A program made the translations under genes and the position numbers. Below are positions 7,755-17,358 of a stretch of DNA of 64,000 nucleotides, in pieces. This stretch comes from Bacillota bacterium (GTDB taxonomy: Bacteria > Bacillota > Clostridia > DSM-8532). Numbering within the stretch: position 1 is the first letter of the stretch; every line of letters starts with the position of its first letter. The notes under the pieces were generated by a model that did no database searches, was not told where the DNA came from, and saw only the letters and a program-made list of their open reading frames with translations. The DNA lies in contig JAEZJF010000032.1 of the NCBI GenBank assembly GCA_023415825.1, positions 1-64,000 of the forward strand, read 5' to 3'.

Positions 7755-10412
7755 TCAACCCTTCTTAACCTTTCGTTTTATGAGCTTAATCAGTTCTACG
7801 ACAGGAATCATGACAAAGCTGATGCCTATGGCACTGACCCATTGTGTTAAGGAAAGCTGCACAACACTAAAAATATGGTTCAGAAAAGGGAGCAATATAA
7901 CAGAAAGCTGAAGCACGGCAGCTATGACAAAGGCTCCAATCACATAAGGATTTGAGAATATTCCAATTTTAAAAATAGACTCCTCATTGGATCTTGTATT
8001 AAAGGCGTGGAAAAGTTGAATCATCCCCAATGCTGCAAAGGCCATGGTTATGCCCGCTTCAGACGAGGCATCAGGTCCAATATGCGCTCCGACATAGAAG
8101 GCTGCCAAGGTCAACAGACCCTCAATGATTCCCTGGTAGATAATATTGATGCCCACACCCTCTGAATAGAAGCTACTGCTTGCCTTTCGGGGCTTCTTTT
8201 TCATGATGCCGCTCTCAGCTTTTTCCATCCCCAAAGCCAACGCAGGTAAAGTATCGGTTATAAGATTCACCCAAAGAATGTGGATGGGCGATAGTATGGT
8301 CCAGCCAAGCAGGGTGGCGACAAACAAGGTGACAACCTCACCCAGGTTACAGGAGAGGAGGAATTGGATGGTCTTTTGAATATTGCTGTAAATCTTTCTT
8401 CCCTCTTCTACTGCTTTAACAATGGTAGCAAAGTTATCATCGGCCAGAACCATATTGGATACGCTCTTAGATACTTCAGTACCGGTAATACCCATGCCCA
8501 CTCCAATATCCGATGCCTTGAGGGCCGGTGCATCGTTGACACCGTCACCAGTCATGGCCACAATCTTGTCTTTTTTCTTCCACGCATTGACGATTCGGAC
8601 CTTATGCTCAGGTGAGACCCTGGCATAAACTGAATAATGCTCAACGTCTGCATCAAACTCCTGATCGGTGAGGCCGTTGAGCTCAACCCCCGTAATAACC
8701 TCATCATCATTCTCAACGATGCCAAGCTCTTTGGCAATGGCAGCGGCGGTATCCCGATGATCTCCCGTAATCATTACCGGACGGATGCCCGCCTCGCGAC
8801 AGACTTGAACTGCTTCCTTGGCCTCGGGTCTGGGTGGATCAATCATTCCGACAAGCCCGATAAAAGTCAAATCATTTTCGTTCTTATCAGGCGTCAAGTC
8901 ATCGGGAATGGCATCCAGCTTTTTTTGTGCAACTGCCAGAACACGAAGCGCCTTATCAGCCATAGCCTTATTCGCTTCCACAACTGATTTCCTGTGTTCT
9001 TCAGTCAGGTCCTGAACCTCATTGCCAAGCATAATACTCTTGCACCGGCTTAACAATACATCGGGTGCGCCCTTGGTAATAAAGCGGTAACCGTCCCCCA
9101 CCTTATTAATGGTGGTCATGAGCTTACGGTCGGAGTCAAATGGGATTTCGGAAACACGCGGGTTCTCCTTATCGATTTTGTCCTTTGCCATACTCTTGGT
9201 CATGGCAAAATCGACTAAAGCAGTTTCAGTAGGATCACCCAGTATCTTGGTTTCTTTGTCGTCGCGCGTAAGCTTGGAATCGTTGCACAGGACCATAGCA
9301 CTGACAAAGGTCTGGAAGCTCTCATCCTCCTGTTTCGGATCCTCGCTCTTTTGGAGGTTGTTATTCAGAAAAACCTCTTTAACAGTCATCTTGTTCTGGG
9401 TTAGGGTTCCGGTTTTGTCCGAGCAGATGATTTGCGTGCTGCCCAAGGTTTCTACAGCAGAAAGCTTACGGATAATAGCGTTGCGTTTGGCCATTCTCTG
9501 GACGCCAAGGGCAAGAACGATGGTTACCACGGCGGGAAGCCCCTCGGGAATGGCAGCAACCGCAAGACTCACGGCTGTTAAAAACATTTCAAGAGGGTTA
9601 CGTTTTTGAAGAATGCCCACCACAAAGATAATAACAGAAACAATAAGAACACCCACACTCAATACTTTGCTCATTTCAGTAAGCTTTCTTTGAAGCGGTG
9701 TTTCATTGGATTCAGTGTTTACCAGGTGGCCTGCAATTTTGCCAACTTCAGTGTTCATGCCGGTTGCAACAACAATACCTGCACCTCTGCCGTAGCTTAC
9801 ATGGCTGCCGGAATAGGCCATATTTTTTCTGTCACCGATCACAATATCAACCTTGTCTATGGGCTTTAAATCCTTTTCGACCGGAACGGATTCACCGGTC
9901 AAGGCCGCTTCTTCAATCTTAAGGCTCGCACTCTCTATCAGGCGCATATCTGCTGCAACAATATCTCCTGCTTCTATATAGACAATGTCGCCGGGCACCA
10001 ATTCCTCTGTCTTGATTTGCTTTGTATTCCCCCGACGTTTAATCTTGACAAAAGGGGACGACATGCTCTTCAATGCTGCCAGTGCCTTTTCAGCCTTGCT
10101 TTCCTGGATAACGCCCAATACAGCATTAATAATAACTACTGAAAGAATGATAATAGCGTCGGCAAGGTCCTCACCCTTTGTAGCAATAAGAGAAACGGCT
10201 GCCGCTATAATGAGTATGATAATCATAAGGTTTTTGAATTGGTCCAAAAACATCATGAAAACAGTTCTTTGCTTACCTTCCTTAAGCTCATTTCTTCCAT
10301 ACTTGATAAGTCTTTGCCCGGCCTCATCCTCTGTAAGTCCATCGGCATTGGATTTTAGTTCGCTGATGACAGCCGAAGCCTCCATCGTATGATAGTACTT
10401 TCCATTTTCCAT
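7755..10412 (-). CDS. Calcium-type P-type ATPase (P2 family)
   Basis: A cation pump of 885 residues energised by ATP. It has an N-terminal cation-ATPase domain, the TGES actuator motif (LTGESVPVEK), the PEGL motif of transmembrane helix 4 (AAIPEGLPAVV), the phosphorylation motif CSDKTGTLTQ, the hinge motif TGDGVNDAPA, and a C-terminal domain with NLITDTLPALALGMEK. PEGL with NxxxD in M6 is typical of Ca2+-transporting P2A/P2B pumps. I chose ATG 10412 because GGAGG lies 6 bases upstream; an upstream in-frame ATG at 10436 has no such site. The protein is in the membrane and probably exports Ca2+ from the cytoplasm. Metal specificity is inferred. Confidence 0.92.
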   Translation of the reverse strand: MENGKYYHTMEASAVISELKSNADGLTEDEAGQRLIKYGRNELKEGKQRTVFMMFLDQFKNLMIIILIIAAAVSLIATKGEDLADAIIILSVVIINAVLGVIQESKAEKALAALKSMSSPFVKIKRRGNTKQIKTEELVPGDIVYIEAGDIVAADMRLIESASLKIEEAALTGESVPVEKDLKPIDKVDIVIGDRKNMAYSGSHVSYGRGAGIVVATGMNTEVGKIAGHLVNTESNETPLQRKLTEMSKVLSVGVLIVSVIIFVVGILQKRNPLEMFLTAVSLAVAAIPEGLPAVVTIVLALGVQRMAKRNAIIRKLSAVETLGSTQIICSDKTGTLTQNKMTVKEVFLNNNLQKSEDPKQEDESFQTFVSAMVLCNDSKLTRDDKETKILGDPTETALVDFAMTKSMAKDKIDKENPRVSEIPFDSDRKLMTTINKVGDGYRFITKGAPDVLLSRCKSIMLGNEVQDLTEEHRKSVVEANKAMADKALRVLAVAQKKLDAIPDDLTPDKNENDLTFIGLVGMIDPPRPEAKEAVQVCREAGIRPVMITGDHRDTAAAIAKELGIVENDDEVITGVELNGLTDQEFDADVEHYSVYARVSPEHKVRIVNAWKKKDKIVAMTGDGVNDAPALKASDIGVGMGITGTEVSKSVSNMVLADDNFATIVKAVEEGRKIYSNIQKTIQFLLSCNLGEVVTLFVATLLGWTILSPIHILWVNLITDTLPALALGMEKAESGIMKKKPRKASSSFYSEGVGINIIYQGIIEGLLTLAAFYVGAHIGPDASSEAGITMAFAALGMIQLFHAFNTRSNEESIFKIGIFSNPYVIGAFVIAAVLQLSVILLPFLNHIFSVVQLSLTQWVSAIGISFVMIPVVELIKLIKRKVKKG

Positions 10413-10530
10413 GGCTTCCTCCTGAATATCGCACAAGTTTCACTTATTTTATGCTAAAAACATCTCTTTCAAGCATTTAATTGTATTGGTGCTGCATATT
10501 TGCCGTTTTAATGAAATATCCGGCTAAAAT

Positions 10531-10546
10531 GGTTGCCATGGCTACC
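10531..10546. promoter_or_regulatory. 16-bp palindrome, candidate operator upstream of the hcp operon
   Basis: GGTTGCCATGGCTACC is a dyad with one mismatched pair. It lies about 105 bases before the Fe-S protein gene and about 120 bases from the divergent ATPase gene. A TATAAT at 10568-10573 follows on the plus strand, though no good -35 goes with it. hcp genes are usually controlled by nitrosative-stress regulators such as HcpR; whether this dyad is that site is a guess. Confidence 0.3.
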
Positions 10547-10650
10547 GATTTTTTTTGGTTGATTCCTTATAATGAGGATAGAAAATGATAAGAAAAACAG
10601 AAAAATATTTTTAATCTGCAATAATTAAAAGTCTCGAAAGGAGCATAAAA

Positions 10651-11412
10651 ATGAAAAGAAATATCATTCATATTGATGAAGAAAAGTGTAATGGCTGCGG
10701 TATTTGCGTCAATGCCTGCCATGAAGGTGCTCTCAGAATCATTGATGGCAAAGCAAAGCTCATTTCCGAATCCTATTGCGACGGTCTCGGTGCCTGTTTA
10801 CCCGAATGCCCTACCGGCGCTATCAGTATTGAAGAAAGAGACGCCGACGCCTTTGATGAAGAAGCGGTAAAAGTTAATATGGAAAAAGCCAGACATCATG
10901 CTGCACCAGCAATGTCCCCAAAAGCTAAAATGTCCGAAACCATGGCATGCGGCTGCCCCGGTACCCACGCTAAGGCAATAGAAAGAAAAGCTATAGTCAG
11001 ACCTGTCACAACAAAAACAACCAATGAGAGCTATTCCAAGCCTGAATCTCAACTTAGACAATGGCCGTGCCAGATTAAGCTGGTTTCACCCCAGGCCCCC
11101 TATTTCGAAAATGCGCACCTCTTGGTTGCTGCTGATTGCACCGCTTATGCTTATGCCAATGTACATGAGGAATTCATGAGAAATAAGATCACCATCATCG
11201 GCTGTCCCAAGCTTGATGAAGGGGATTATTCCGAAAAGCTAACAGCTATTTTGAAGATAAATGAAATTAAGAGTGTCACCGTCCTTCGCATGGAAGTTCC
11301 ATGTTGTGGCGGTATTGTGCAGGCTGTTAAGAATGCACTGATTGCAAGTAATAAAATGATTCCCTGGAATGTGGTCACCATCACAACAGATGGTCAAATT
11401 CGCGAAGATTAA
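10651..11412 (+). CDS. Iron-sulfur protein paired with hybrid-cluster protein
   Basis: The N-terminus has two ferredoxin motifs. The first is complete (CNGCGICVNAC). The second (CDGLGACLPECP) lacks the second cysteine, so one cluster may be [3Fe-4S] or use another ligand. The remaining part (about 80-253) holds more cysteines in CGCPG, GCPK and PCCGG, found in a clostridial family of Fe-S proteins next to hcp. It ends about 50 bases before hcp on the same strand and probably passes electrons to it in reduction of hydroxylamine or NO. GAAAGGAG precedes the ATG. Family assignment is good; the electron-donor role is inferred from neighbourhood. Confidence 0.8.
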   Translation: MKRNIIHIDEEKCNGCGICVNACHEGALRIIDGKAKLISESYCDGLGACLPECPTGAISIEERDADAFDEEAVKVNMEKARHHAAPAMSPKAKMSETMACGCPGTHAKAIERKAIVRPVTTKTTNESYSKPESQLRQWPCQIKLVSPQAPYFENAHLLVAADCTAYAYANVHEEFMRNKITIIGCPKLDEGDYSEKLTAILKINEIKSVTVLRMEVPCCGGIVQAVKNALIASNKMIPWNVVTITTDGQIRED

Positions 11413-11462
11413 GTATATAAGGCTTATGAGCCTATAATTTGAAAAGAGAGAGGTATATACAA

Positions 11463-13022
11463 ATGTCAATGTTTTGTTTTCAATGTGAGCAAGCTGCCGG
11501 AGGAAAAGCTTGTACATCAGCGGGTGTTTGTGGTAAAAACGCCGATGTCTCCAACAAGCAGGATGAATTGACCTGCGCACTTGTAGGACTGGCCCGCGCT
11601 GCAGGCGACAAGGCCTCCAAGGAAGCGGATCTTCTTATGATGGAGGGGCTTTTTACCACTGTCACCAATGTTAGCTTTGACCCTGATCAAGTTGATGCCA
11701 TGACAGCCCGTATTAACGACGAGAAAAACAGATTGGGTGGTGCCGATAATCTGCCTGTGGAGACTCTTTGGAAGGGTGATTCGGATATCGTATCCCTGCG
11801 TTCCACACTTCTTTTAGGCCTTCGGGGTATGGCTGCTTACGCCTATCACGCCTATAACCTCGGTAAGGAAGATTCAGAAGTCAATAACTGGTTCCGCAAG
11901 GGCATGAGAGCCTTGGGCGAAGAACGCACCGTCGAAGCGTGGCTGGACCTTCTAATGGAATTTGGTATGATCAACCTTAAGTGCATGGCACTTCTTGACG
12001 AGGCCAACACCTCTACTTATGGGCATCCCGTTCCAACCAAAGTCAGTACAACTGTTGAAAAAGGTCCTTTTATTGTCATTAGCGGCCATGATCTTCATGA
12101 CCTTAAAATGCTTCTTGAGCAATCCCAGGGTAAGGGAGTCAACATCTATACCCATAGCGAAATGCTTCCTGCCCATGGCTATCCTGAGCTCAAGAAGTAC
12201 TCTCACCTTAAGGGCAATTTCGGTACAGCTTGGCAGAATCAGCAAAAAGAGTTCAATAGCGTTCCTGGTGCCTTCCTCTTTACTACCAACTGTCTGATGC
12301 CTCCTAAGGATACCTACTCCGACAGAGTCTTTACAACAGCGGTTGTAGGATATCCCGGCCTTCTTCATATTAATGAAAACAATGATGGCTCAAAGGACTT
12401 TACTGCTGTCATTGAAAAGGCACTGGCTCTGGGCGGTTACAGTGAAAACAAGGTGTTCACCGGCATCAATGGTGGCACTGAGCTCATGACCGGTTTTGCG
12501 AGAAATACCGTTTTAGGTGTAGCCGATACTGTTATAGAGGCCGTAAAAGCCGGTGCAATCCGTCACTTCTTCCTTGTAGGCGGCTGTGATGGTGCAAAAC
12601 CCGGAAGAAACTACTATACCGAGTTTGTTGAAAAATCTCCCTCGGACACGGTCATTCTGACTCTGGCCTGCGGTAAGTTCAGATTTAATGATTTGGATAT
12701 CGGCACCATCGGTGGCCTGCCCCGAATCATGGACATGGGTCAGTGCAATGATGCTTATTCAGCTATTCAAGTGGCAGTAGCTCTGGCCGGCGCATTCAAT
12801 TGCGGTGTCAATGAGCTTCCGCTTACTTTAGTGCTTTCGTGGTACGAACAAAAAGCGGTGTGCATCCTGCTCACATTGCTGGCTCTGGGTATCAAGAACA
12901 TTTATATCGGTCCTTCAATCCCCGCCTTCTTCTCATCAAACGTGCTTTCTGTACTCGTCAAGAAGTTCGGTCTTACCCCCATCAGCACTCCTGATGCCGA
13001 CCTCAAAAAGATCCTCGGCTGA
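11463..13022 (+). CDS. hcp: Hybrid-cluster protein (hydroxylamine reductase)
   Basis: Hcp carries a cubane cluster and an Fe-S-O hybrid cluster; it reduces NO or hydroxylamine under nitrosative stress. The 519-residue chain starts MSMFCFQCEQ with the N-terminal CxxC...C...C cubane ligand set (FCFQCEQAAGGKACTSAGVC). Hybrid-cluster ligand regions are seen near TNCLMPP, GGCDGAKPGR and LACGKFRFN. ATG 11463 is chosen because GAGAGAGG lies upstream and Hcp proteins begin this way. It follows the Fe-S partner gene and ends in a strong terminator, so the two form a bicistronic operon. Confidence 0.95.
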   Translation: MSMFCFQCEQAAGGKACTSAGVCGKNADVSNKQDELTCALVGLARAAGDKASKEADLLMMEGLFTTVTNVSFDPDQVDAMTARINDEKNRLGGADNLPVETLWKGDSDIVSLRSTLLLGLRGMAAYAYHAYNLGKEDSEVNNWFRKGMRALGEERTVEAWLDLLMEFGMINLKCMALLDEANTSTYGHPVPTKVSTTVEKGPFIVISGHDLHDLKMLLEQSQGKGVNIYTHSEMLPAHGYPELKKYSHLKGNFGTAWQNQQKEFNSVPGAFLFTTNCLMPPKDTYSDRVFTTAVVGYPGLLHINENNDGSKDFTAVIEKALALGGYSENKVFTGINGGTELMTGFARNTVLGVADTVIEAVKAGAIRHFFLVGGCDGAKPGRNYYTEFVEKSPSDTVILTLACGKFRFNDLDIGTIGGLPRIMDMGQCNDAYSAIQVAVALAGAFNCGVNELPLTLVLSWYEQKAVCILLTLLALGIKNIYIGPSIPAFFSSNVLSVLVKKFGLTPISTPDADLKKILG

Positions 13023-13036
13023 TTCGTAAAGGTAGT

Positions 13037-13071
13037 AAAAAAGCGGTTGGAAGCAATTCCAGCCGCTTTTT
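13037..13071 (+). terminator. Intrinsic terminator after hcp
   Basis: AAAGCGGTTGGAA, loop GCAA, then TTCCAGCCGCTTT forms a stem of 12-13 pairs with one G-U, followed by a T run. A-rich sequence before the stem also gives T residues on the minus strand, so it may serve the convergent carbohydrate operon too. Confidence 0.9.
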
Positions 13072-13101
13072 GCCTTACGGAAACACTAACGCCATAACCG
13101 G

Positions 13102-14073
13102 TTACAAAAGCTTTTCTATTGACTGCTGACATTGTACAATGTCAGCATGAAAGGGGATAGCTGGGATGGCACCGCGTTTTGTTGCGCATAGCGCACCAGC
13201 AGCATTTGCATAGTCTATAATCTCTTCCAGTTGATGGCCAGTCAAGTCACGCAGGTTCACCATTTCATTTAATAAGCCATGCAGAAGTGCCCCCATAAAT
13301 GCATCTCCCGCTCCGGTTGTGTCAACTACTTTTGTATCATATGTAGACAGGTGGCCTCTTGAATTCTTATGCGCATAATAGCAGCCTCTGGCTCCCAATG
13401 TTACGCAGGCAAGAAGGATTCCTTTACGTAAAAGCCATTCTGTTCCCTGTTCAATTTCGGAACAACCGCTTATGAGTTTTAATTCTTCCTCGGAAACCTT
13501 TATGATGTCGGCATATTGAAGGCCTGTATTCATCTGTTCAATAGCTTCGTCAGTGCTCTCCCACAATGCAGGACGAAAGTTTGGGTCATAGGAGACTATT
13601 TTCCCATTAGTCCTTGCATAGGCGGCTGCATTTAAAGTTGCCGCCCTGGACTTTTCATGGGTCATGGAAACTGATCCGAAATGAAATAGTCTGCTTCTGT
13701 CAATCAATGAGTAATCTATATCATCAATTGTCAGCAAGGTATCCGCACCTGGATTTCTGCAGAAGCTAAAGCTCCTGTCCCCATTCTCATCAAGATGAAC
13801 AAATGCAAGAGTAGTCGATGCCTTATTTGTGAACCGGAGCCCTGAAATATCAATCGCATTTCCTCTCAAGATTTCCTTAAGATAATCACCAAACTGGTCA
13901 TGACCCACCATGCCTATGAAAGCACAGCTGTTACCAAGGCGAGTCGCAGAAACCAGCACATTTGCCGGTGCACCTCCCGGATTCTGTTCAAACAAAGGGT
14001 TGCCGTCCACAGACTTCCCGGCAGGCGTAAAATCAATCAGAAGCTCCCCCAATGCCACTATATCGAACATCAC
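13102..14073 (-). CDS. PfkB-family carbohydrate kinase (fructokinase-like)
   Basis: This 323-residue kinase has both PfkB signatures: the GG motif NPGGAPANV near residue 33 and DTTGAGDAF with the catalytic aspartate near residue 250. The NPGGAPANV form and the FHFGSVS segment are typical of fructokinases, so fructose phosphorylation is likely. 2-keto-3-deoxygluconate or another ketose is the alternative. It is the last gene of the LacI-controlled operon, 16 bases after the zinc dehydrogenase. AGGAG lies 9 bases before GTG 14073; ATG 14070 is equally possible. A polyol-to-ketose dehydrogenase upstream fits a kinase for the product. Confidence 0.87.
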   Translation of the reverse strand: MMFDIVALGELLIDFTPAGKSVDGNPLFEQNPGGAPANVLVSATRLGNSCAFIGMVGHDQFGDYLKEILRGNAIDISGLRFTNKASTTLAFVHLDENGDRSFSFCRNPGADTLLTIDDIDYSLIDRSRLFHFGSVSMTHEKSRAATLNAAAYARTNGKIVSYDPNFRPALWESTDEAIEQMNTGLQYADIIKVSEEELKLISGCSEIEQGTEWLLRKGILLACVTLGARGCYYAHKNSRGHLSTYDTKVVDTTGAGDAFMGALLHGLLNEMVNLRDLTGHQLEEIIDYANAAGALCATKRGAIPAIPFHADIVQCQQSIEKLL

Positions 14074-14089
14074 ATTCTACATCTCCTAT

Positions 14090-15115
14090 CTATTTCCAGG
14101 GATTGACGATTACCTTCCCGGCCCTTCGTGTTGCCGGGTCACCCAGAACCTCAGCGAGCTGATCAAGCCCGATTGTATGTGACAATAAAGACTTGATATC
14201 AATTCGGCCCGATTTAATAATATCCAAAGCTCTGTTTTGCGTATAGGGATTTATAAACGAGGCCTTAATTGCTACCTCTTTCTTAAATATCTCAAATGGC
14301 TTTATGGGTATTTCATCATTTGGGTTTCCCAGCCCAAACAGCATGGCAACAGAATTTTTCCCTGCATATTTTATGGCATCAAGCATGGTGCTTTTAAGAC
14401 CAATACACTCAATAACGGTGCTTACTATTAAAACACCATTTCTCGCCAATACTTCCTCGATTGATTGATTCAACGGATCAATGACTATATCAGCGCCCAG
14501 CCTTTCTGCTATATCACGTTTTTCCTGAAAAGGCTCACTTAGAATAACAGTCGAGGCCCCGGCAAGCTTGGCAAGCTGGAGCATATTAAGACCAATAGTT
14601 CCTCCACCAAGAATCATAACCGTACTGCCTGCTTTTATTTCACAGCAGTCAATAGCATGCAGACAGCAGGCTAACGGTTCTACCATGGCTCCCTCTTCGA
14701 AAGAAATATGATCCCCTAAAGAATAAACCTGCTTGTAATGAACAGCACAGTACTGAGCAAATCCGCCATTGGTGGTGGTTCCGTAACCAATCATATTTTC
14801 GCAGAAATGCGCCATTCCATTTCGGCAATAGTAGCAGGAACCGCACACATTATTGGGATCAACCGATACCCGATCCCCTGGTTTTAAACCGATGACTCTG
14901 CTTCCGACTTTTTCTATAATACCGGCGAATTCATGTCCCAAAATAACGGGGGGAGTCGTTTCTGCAGCCCCCTCTGCCCCCTCATAAATATGTACATCGG
15001 TTCCGCATATTCCACAGGCCTGAACTTTTATCAAAACATCATCATCGGCAATCAGAGGAATAGGAACCTCGTCAATATCTATTGTTTTATTTCCTTTATA
15101 GACAGCAGCCTTCAT
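14090..15115 (-). CDS. Zinc-dependent medium-chain dehydrogenase (sorbitol/threonine dehydrogenase type)
   Basis: A 341-residue MDR enzyme. Catalytic zinc ligands are seen in GICGTDVH and GHEFAG. The structural zinc site is CGSCYYCRNGMAHFC (four cysteines), and the NAD-binding loop is ILGGGTIGLNMLQL. This family oxidises polyols such as sorbitol, or threonine, with NAD+. Location between an FAD oxidoreductase and a fructokinase-like gene suggests a sugar or polyol step. It starts 15 bases after the FAD gene's stop, with a GGAGG-type SD. Substrate not determinable. Confidence 0.88.
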   Translation of the reverse strand: MKAAVYKGNKTIDIDEVPIPLIADDDVLIKVQACGICGTDVHIYEGAEGAAETTPPVILGHEFAGIIEKVGSRVIGLKPGDRVSVDPNNVCGSCYYCRNGMAHFCENMIGYGTTTNGGFAQYCAVHYKQVYSLGDHISFEEGAMVEPLACCLHAIDCCEIKAGSTVMILGGGTIGLNMLQLAKLAGASTVILSEPFQEKRDIAERLGADIVIDPLNQSIEEVLARNGVLIVSTVIECIGLKSTMLDAIKYAGKNSVAMLFGLGNPNDEIPIKPFEIFKKEVAIKASFINPYTQNRALDIIKSGRIDIKSLLSHTIGLDQLAEVLGDPATRRAGKVIVNPWK

Positions 15116-15130
15116 TTTTTGTTCCTCCCA

Positions 15131-16489
15131 TCATAAAACAGCATTATTCTTAAGAAGTATAGATTTAATTTCAGCAACATCCAGCTCAGCTAACTGCTTC
15201 TTTCCTTCGATACTCAATCCGGCGGCCACACCTGCAGCCTCGCCAACAGCCATACAAGGACCCATCACTCTTGTAGCGGCATAGACATTCGAGTCTACAG
15301 AGATAGTTCTGCCGCTTAAAAGTAAACCGTCAATATTTTTTGGAACAATACAGCCATAAGGTATACCAAATGCTTTTTCAATCAAGGTTAAATCGATATG
15401 ATCGCTAATTCCGCTATGTATATCAATATTGTAAGCACATAAGGCTATAGCGTTTTTATAGGTTTCAGCGTCATATATTTTATCGACAGTTAATCGGTCA
15501 ATACCAACAAAGTGTCTGGTTTCACGTATTCCAAGTGAAGGCGAAATCTGTGACAAGTTAGCATTCTGGAAGCCCGGTACATATTTTCTCATGAACTTTA
15601 ATAGCTCCATTACCTGATTATAGCCTTCTACCAGTCCGTTTGACAACTCAAAGGGGTCCGATGCATTAATATTGATCATGCGAGTAGTATTTATTGCTAA
15701 AAGGTTGTCAGAGGGGGTTGTTATATAAATAAACTGGTTACGTGGAACGTCAAAATCACCGCTATCTTTTGCTTTGCTTATCAGGTTGTGCAAACCTATA
15801 AAACAATGTCCTTTTGTATTCTTAAGGAATTCCAAATCATAGCCTTCAGCATATTCTTCTTTGATGCCAAAATCGTCCGGGCATCTTTTAATATATTCAA
15901 GGAATTCCTCCATATTATAATCACTTACTGTGAACATCAAAGTGCAGGGCTGCATAATCCCTGTGCCATCCTGCCCGTTGATGTACGCTGCTCCGGCCAT
16001 AAAAGCAAGGTCTCCGTCACCCGTGCCATCGATAAAAACTTCTGCTTCAATCTCAGTTCTGGTACACTTTCCATATGTCGCTACCTTTTTAATTTTCCCA
16101 TTATCGACCATTACCTCCAATAATTCATTATTGAATAAAATATCCACTCCGGCTTCCGTGCACATTTGAACTGCAACGATTTTAAACAAATCCGGGTTTA
16201 TGGGGGTAATCGAATTATGTACCGGGCATTGATAATGACCTGTAGCACCGCCAATTTCAGTCAGTCTGTCTATAATCTCCTGGGCGATACCGCCCAATGC
16301 TTTGTTACCCTGACGGTCTATATATCCCAGAATTCCAAGGCCCGATGCCGCAGCACCTCCCAGAAAGGCATTTCTTTCAACTAGAATAACTTTTAAGCCC
16401 ATCCTTGCGGCAGCTACTGCGGCAGGAATGCCTCCAGGGCCTCCGCCTATTACCGCAACATCATATTTTAACTGCTTTGTATTGTTCAT
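15131..16489 (-). CDS. FAD-dependent oxidoreductase (FAD_oxidored family)
   Basis: The chain of 452 residues opens with an FAD Rossmann motif (VIGGGPGGIPAAVAAARMG, residues 12-30) followed by ERNAFLGGAAASG, and has IDGTGDGDLAFMAGA in the middle. The C-terminal DGLLLSGRTISVD and GEAAGVAA motifs are typical of the FAD_oxidored/succinate-dehydrogenase-like flavoprotein group found in sugar operons. No signal peptide is visible, so it is cytosolic. It lies 24 bases after the MalG-like permease. It probably oxidises or isomerises the imported sugar derivative; substrate unknown. Confidence 0.8.
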   Translation of the reverse strand: MNNTKQLKYDVAVIGGGPGGIPAAVAAARMGLKVILVERNAFLGGAAASGLGILGYIDRQGNKALGGIAQEIIDRLTEIGGATGHYQCPVHNSITPINPDLFKIVAVQMCTEAGVDILFNNELLEVMVDNGKIKKVATYGKCTRTEIEAEVFIDGTGDGDLAFMAGAAYINGQDGTGIMQPCTLMFTVSDYNMEEFLEYIKRCPDDFGIKEEYAEGYDLEFLKNTKGHCFIGLHNLISKAKDSGDFDVPRNQFIYITTPSDNLLAINTTRMININASDPFELSNGLVEGYNQVMELLKFMRKYVPGFQNANLSQISPSLGIRETRHFVGIDRLTVDKIYDAETYKNAIALCAYNIDIHSGISDHIDLTLIEKAFGIPYGCIVPKNIDGLLLSGRTISVDSNVYAATRVMGPCMAVGEAAGVAAGLSIEGKKQLAELDVAEIKSILLKNNAVL

Positions 16490-16512
16490 GAATATTACAT
16501 CTCCTTACGTAT

Positions 16513-17358
16513 TTAGCCCTTAACAGAGCCTTGTGTCAATCCTGAAATAAGCATCTTGCCTAAGAAAGTAAATATAATCAGTGAAGGTATTATTGCAAGG
16601 GAAGCCGATGCGGTTAAGGGTCCCCACTCCTGCCCAAAAAAGCCCAGATAATTGTATATAGCAACTTGTACAGGCATTAGCTTTGGTGAATCAACCATAA
16701 CAGCGGCAAGAATAAATTCATTCCATGCCCCTATAAAAATGAATAATGAGGCTGATGCAATAGAAGGCAGCATCAAAGGAAAAACTATTCTCCAGATAAT
16801 AAACCTTCTGCTGCAGCCATCTATTTTTGCTGCTTCTTCTATTTCAACCGGAACGCTCTCAACTCCGCTTTTCAGTATCCAAATAGCCATTGGAAGGTTA
16901 TAGGCGGTGAACAGAATAACCAGTGTATACCATTTATTGATTAATCCGATTTCCGACATAAAAACATAATTTGGAATCAATAATGCAGCACTGCCGATAG
17001 AGAGAGGAACACAGGATACAATCATCGTAAAAATCAATTTCTTTAATTTAAAGTGATATCTCTGTAATCCGTACGCAGCAAGATACCCAAGAAACAACCC
17101 AATGACCACACAAAGAAGGCAATAGATTATACTATTGGCCATTGAACGGAAATAGCCGTCTTTGATTATTGTTTGATAGTGTTCGATTGTTGGAAGAAAA
17201 TTAAATAGCTTCGGTGGGTATACAAAAATCTCTCGTTTGCTCTTAATTGAGGTAATGAACGACCAGAAAATGGGTACCACATTGATGACCAATAGTGCCA
17301 AAAATACGATGTATTCAAAAATTCTGTTCATTATACCGGCCTTATTTCTTTTATACAT
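16513..17358 (-). CDS. ABC sugar transporter permease, MalG type
   Basis: A 281-residue inner-membrane permease with about six transmembrane segments. The EAA loop (IEEAAKIDGCSRRFIIWRI, about 185-203) docks the ATPase subunit. Its start codon overlaps the end of the MalF-like gene by 8 bases (ATGTATAA), indicating translational coupling. No ATPase gene is in this operon; as in many clostridial CUT1 systems a shared MsmK/UgpC-type ATPase elsewhere probably serves it. Confidence 0.9.
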   Translation of the reverse strand: MYKRNKAGIMNRIFEYIVFLALLVINVVPIFWSFITSIKSKREIFVYPPKLFNFLPTIEHYQTIIKDGYFRSMANSIIYCLLCVVIGLFLGYLAAYGLQRYHFKLKKLIFTMIVSCVPLSIGSAALLIPNYVFMSEIGLINKWYTLVILFTAYNLPMAIWILKSGVESVPVEIEEAAKIDGCSRRFIIWRIVFPLMLPSIASASLFIFIGAWNEFILAAVMVDSPKLMPVQVAIYNYLGFFGQEWGPLTASASLAIIPSLIIFTFLGKMLISGLTQGSVKG

